A DNA stretch of 8,322 nt, taken from NCBI GenBank assembly GCA_050247895.1, contig JBFWTJ010000173.1, positions 1-8,322 of the forward strand. Direction: 5' to 3'. The stretch is from CAVPEW01 sp050247895 (lineage in GTDB: Bacteria > Actinomycetota > Acidimicrobiia > Acidimicrobiales > VFJN01). Below, in pieces: positions 5,707 to 8,322 of the stretch (position 1 is its first letter; each line of letters opens with the position of its first letter). Under the pieces are notes generated by a model that made no database searches, had not been told where the DNA came from, and was given only the letters and a program-made list of their open reading frames with translations. The translations under genes and the position numbers were made by a program.

Positions 5707-7722
5707 ATGGCAATCGTCGAGCGCCCGACAGAGACCCTCAGCCTCCCGCCGGGCCAAGCCGTCGCCAAGAACCCGCTCGGGGTCTTCGCCCGTCCCAAGG
5801 CGACGACCGGCTGGCGGTCCTGGGTCACCACCGTCGATCACAAGCGGATCGGCATCATGTACGGCGCCACCGCCCTGTTCTTCTTCCTCGTGGGTGGCGT
5901 CGAGGCCCTGATCATCCGGGCCCAGCTGGCCGTGCCGGGCAACGCCCTGATCTCGGCCGACCTCTACAACCAGCTCTTCACCATGCACGGCGTCACCATG
6001 GTGTTCCTCGTGGTGATGCCGTTGGGCGCGGCGTTCATGAACTACCTGATCCCGTTGCAGATCGGGGCCCGGGACGTCGCCTTCCCACGGTTGAACGCCC
6101 TGTCCTACTGGACGTACCTCTTCGGCGGCATCTTCCTCAACACCTCCTGGTTCCTGGGCGGTGGCGCCGACGGTGGCTGGTTCAACTACGCGCCGAACAG
6201 CGGCGTCGTCTTCTCGCCCAGCCACGGCATCGACTTCTACGCCCTGGGCCTGCAGATCGCGGGCATCGCGTCCCTGATCGGTGCGGTCAACCTGATCGTC
6301 ACCGTGCTCAACATGCGGGCGCCGGGCATGACCCTGATGAAGATGCCGGTCTTCACCTGGATGTCGTTGGTCACCCAGGTGCTGCTGCTCTTCGCACTGC
6401 CCGTCATCTCGGTGGCCCTGTTCCTGCTCACCTTCGACCGGCTGTTCGACGCCAACTTCTTCAACGTCGCCCAGGGCGCCGATCCGCTGCTGTGGGAGCA
6501 CCTGTTCTGGATCTTCGGGCACCCGGAGGTCTACATCATGATCCTCCCGGCCTTCGGCATGGCCTCGGAGATCATCCCGGTCTTCAGCCGGAAGCCGATC
6601 TTCGGCTACCCGTTCATGGTGTTCTCGGGCATCGCCATCGGGTTCATGGGCTGGGGCGTGTGGGCCCACCACATGTTCGCCTCGGGCATGGGCCCGATCT
6701 CGGTCGCCGCGTTCTCGATGTCGACGATGTTCATCGCCGTCCCCACCGGCGTGAAGATCCTCAACTGGATGGCGACGATGTGGGGCGGGAAGCTCACCTT
6801 CACCACACCGATGCTGTTCTCGATCGGCATGGTCGCGATGTTCACCATCGGTGGCCTCTCGGGCGTCACGCACGCCGTCGCGCCGGCCGACACCCAGCAG
6901 ACCGACACCTACTACATCGTCGCCCACTTCCACTACGTGCTCTTCGGCGGCGCGCTGATGGTGTTCCTCGGCGGCTTCTACTTCTGGTGGCCGAAGGTCT
7001 TCGGCTACTTCCTGAACGACCGCGTCGGGAAGCTCAACTTCTGGTTGATCCTCATCGGGTTCAACCTGACGTTCGGCCCGATGCACATCCTGGGCCTCCA
7101 GGGCATGAGCCGCCGGACGCACAGCTACGCCAAGGGCTACGGCTTCGAGCTGTGGAACCTGGTCGAGACGATCGGCGCGTTCATCATCGCGGCCAGCATG
7201 CTCGTGCTCTTCTACAACATCTGGTCGTCGTGGCGGGCCTCCAAGGACATGCCCCCGCCCGGGCCCGACCCGTGGGACAGCCGCAGCCTGGAGTGGATGA
7301 TCCCGTCGCCCACGCCGACCCACAACTTCGACGACATCCCCGTCGTCACCCACTTCGACGAGTTCTGGCACCGCAAGTACCAGGAGGACGAGGACGGGCG
7401 CCTGGTGCGGGTGGCCGAGGCCGAGGACATCGCCTTCCCGGGCGATGGCAGCCGAGCCCACCTCCCGAGCCCGTCGTACTGGCCGCTGGTGCTCGCCTTC
7501 GGGTTCCCCTTCATCGCCTGGGGCCTCATCTTCAACCTCGGCATCACCGTGTTCGGCGTCATCGTCACGGTGACCGGCTTCGTCGGCTGGATGCTCGAGC
7601 CGGCCGACGACCCCGACGCGGCCCACGGCCACGGCCACGACGACCACCCCGACGGCGGCGAGGCGGCGGTGGAGCCGGAGGCCGCGCTGGCCACGACCGC
7701 CCCGGAGGCCACCGATGGCTGA
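5707..7722 (+). CDS. ctaD: Cytochrome c oxidase subunit I (aa3 type) with C-terminal two-helix extension
   Basis: The catalytic subunit (671 aa) reduces O2 to water and pumps protons in the cytoplasmic membrane. All metal ligands are present: H94 and H409 for heme a, H407 for heme a3, H272, H321 and H322 for CuB, with Y276 placed for the His-Tyr crosslink (GHPEVY, WAHHMF, VAHFHY). N112, D123, N130 and E274 match the D-path, and K350 in PTGVK the K-path, so this is type A1. Twelve core helices end near 505; the conserved cytoplasmic tail DPW...SLEW...PVVT is at 521-548. The protein is about 100 residues longer than usual: SPSYWP (588-593) opens an extra helix hairpin (about 592-631) resembling the second half of subunit IV, followed by a His/Asp-rich end (AHGHGHDDH, 639-647). 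AGGAG precedes the start, and the last 8 bp overlap ctaE (ATGGCTGA). Identification is certain. Confidence 0.98.
   Translation: MAIVERPTETLSLPPGQAVAKNPLGVFARPKATTGWRSWVTTVDHKRIGIMYGATALFFFLVGGVEALIIRAQLAVPGNALISADLYNQLFTMHGVTMVFLVVMPLGAAFMNYLIPLQIGARDVAFPRLNALSYWTYLFGGIFLNTSWFLGGGADGGWFNYAPNSGVVFSPSHGIDFYALGLQIAGIASLIGAVNLIVTVLNMRAPGMTLMKMPVFTWMSLVTQVLLLFALPVISVALFLLTFDRLFDANFFNVAQGADPLLWEHLFWIFGHPEVYIMILPAFGMASEIIPVFSRKPIFGYPFMVFSGIAIGFMGWGVWAHHMFASGMGPISVAAFSMSTMFIAVPTGVKILNWMATMWGGKLTFTTPMLFSIGMVAMFTIGGLSGVTHAVAPADTQQTDTYYIVAHFHYVLFGGALMVFLGGFYFWWPKVFGYFLNDRVGKLNFWLILIGFNLTFGPMHILGLQGMSRRTHSYAKGYGFELWNLVETIGAFIIAASMLVLFYNIWSSWRASKDMPPPGPDPWDSRSLEWMIPSPTPTHNFDDIPVVTHFDEFWHRKYQEDEDGRLVRVAEAEDIAFPGDGSRAHLPSPSYWPLVLAFGFPFIAWGLIFNLGITVFGVIVTVTGFVGWMLEPADDPDAAHGHGHDDHPDGGEAAVEPEAALATTAPEATDG
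7704..7708 (+). promoter_or_regulatory. Ribosome binding site for ctaE
   Basis: GGAGG, 6 bp before ATG 7715 and inside the end of ctaD; supports the 8-bp overlapping start. Confidence 0.7.
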
Positions 7723-8322
7723 GACCGCCACCACGCCCCACGCCCCGGCGGCCCACGGGCCCAGCCACGCCACCTCCACCGGGCTGTCGAACGAGAAGCT
7801 GGCCATGTGGGCCTTCCTCGGCTCGGACTGCCTGCTGTTCGGCGCCCTGATCTCCACCTACCTGCTGCTGCGCCACCGCAGCGTGGACGGGCTCCTCCCC
7901 GAGGACATCTTCGACATCCCCTTCACCTCGGTCAGCTCGTTCGTGCTGCTGATGAGCTCGCTGACCATGGCCCTGGCCGTGGGCGCCATCCACAGGGGCG
8001 ACGTCCGGCGCTCCCAGTCCTGGCTGGTGGTCACCGCCCTGCTGGGCGGCATCTTCATCGCCGGGCAGGTCTACGAGTTCACCAGCTTCGTGCGCGAGGG
8101 CCTGGGCTACACGACCAACATCTTCGGCTCGGCCTTCTACACGCTGACCGGCTTCCACGGGGTCCACGTGAGCATCGGCATCATCATGCTGACGGCCCTG
8201 GCCATCCAGATGGGCCGGGGCACGGTGGGTCCCGAGCGAGCCGAGACCGTCGAGATCTTCGGCCTGTACTGGCACTTCGTCGACATCGTGTGGATCCTGA
8301 TCTTCACGGTCGTCTACCTGAT
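7715..8322 (+). CDS. ctaE: Cytochrome c oxidase subunit III (partial, 3' end outside window)
   Basis: 202 complete codons are present, ending in IFTVVYL, which is where subunit III proteins normally finish, so only a few residues should be missing. The length fits the short five-helix bacterial subunit III. Family marks are WAFLGSDCLLFGALISTYL (32-50), QVYEF with E121, FYTLTGFHGVHVSIG (141-155, H148 and H151), and YWHFVDIVWI (185-194, H187 and D190). Subunit III binds no redox metal; in studied oxidases it stabilises subunit I and sustains proton uptake. The N-terminus carries an unusual Ala/His/Thr-rich segment (H9, H14, H18) before the first helix. The start overlaps the ctaD stop by 8 bp with a good ribosome site, indicating coupled expression. 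It is the intact counterpart of the degenerate paralog at 3009-3602. Identification is secure. Confidence 0.97.
   Translation, partial: MAETATTPHAPAAHGPSHATSTGLSNEKLAMWAFLGSDCLLFGALISTYLLLRHRSVDGLLPEDIFDIPFTSVSSFVLLMSSLTMALAVGAIHRGDVRRSQSWLVVTALLGGIFIAGQVYEFTSFVREGLGYTTNIFGSAFYTLTGFHGVHVSIGIIMLTALAIQMGRGTVGPERAETVEIFGLYWHFVDIVWILIFTVVYL

Noticed and set aside
4176..7850. A 1,224-codon open frame on the plus strand, offset from ctaC/ctaD
   Set aside because: Arg/Pro/Gly-rich low-complexity translation in the wrong frame over certain ctaC and ctaD; a GC-driven shadow.
3898..7857. A 1,319-codon open frame on the minus strand, antisense to the oxidase genes
   Set aside because: Its translation is dominated by Gly, Asp, His, Arg, Val and Gln without any recognisable domain, and it lies opposite clearly real genes. 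Long antisense open frames are expected in GC-rich DNA.
1..8322. tRNA or rRNA genes, CRISPR arrays, insertion sequences, attachment sites
   Set aside because: None seen: the window is almost entirely coding, with no repeat arrays, transposase motifs or structural RNA signatures.

Overview
The window is high-GC DNA with dense, co-oriented, overlapping genes. It encodes an aerobic respiratory terminal oxidase locus of the aa3 (type A1 heme-copper) family. The GC content, the lipoprotein CtaC fused to a cytochrome c domain, a subunit IV-like protein of the actinobacterial kind and a divergent RsbW-like ATPase point to an actinomycete-type bacterium. Acidimicrobiia is my best guess, but the sequence alone does not prove it.

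Layout: (1) 1-271, minus strand: the first 90 codons of an RsbW-like anti-sigma/ATP-binding protein, running off the left edge. (2) A 43-bp divergent gap. (3) 315-1262: ctaB, heme O synthase. (4) A 121-bp gap with a GC-rich inverted repeat and a plausible -10 element. (5) 1384-8322: an apparently single operon of six genes joined by 1-8 bp overlaps or gaps of 11-12 bp. Its first half is an unusual trio: a subunit I paralog without the metal-ligand histidines, a degenerate subunit III paralog, and a 7-TM subunit IV-like protein. Its second half is the canonical set ctaC, ctaD, ctaE; ctaE is cut by the right edge, probably only a few codons from its end.

How the genes work together: CtaB makes heme O, the precursor of heme A. 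CtaC takes electrons through its C-terminal heme c and CuA centre. CtaD holds heme a and the heme a3-CuB site with complete ligands and both D- and K-type proton-path residues. CtaE is the conserved non-redox subunit III. The upstream trio cannot be an oxidase by known chemistry, yet it is intact, co-transcribed by layout and keeps the fold and the cytoplasmic tail motif of subunit I. It is the most interesting content here: possibly an accessory, assembly or regulatory partner of the true oxidase, or a membrane complex with a new role.
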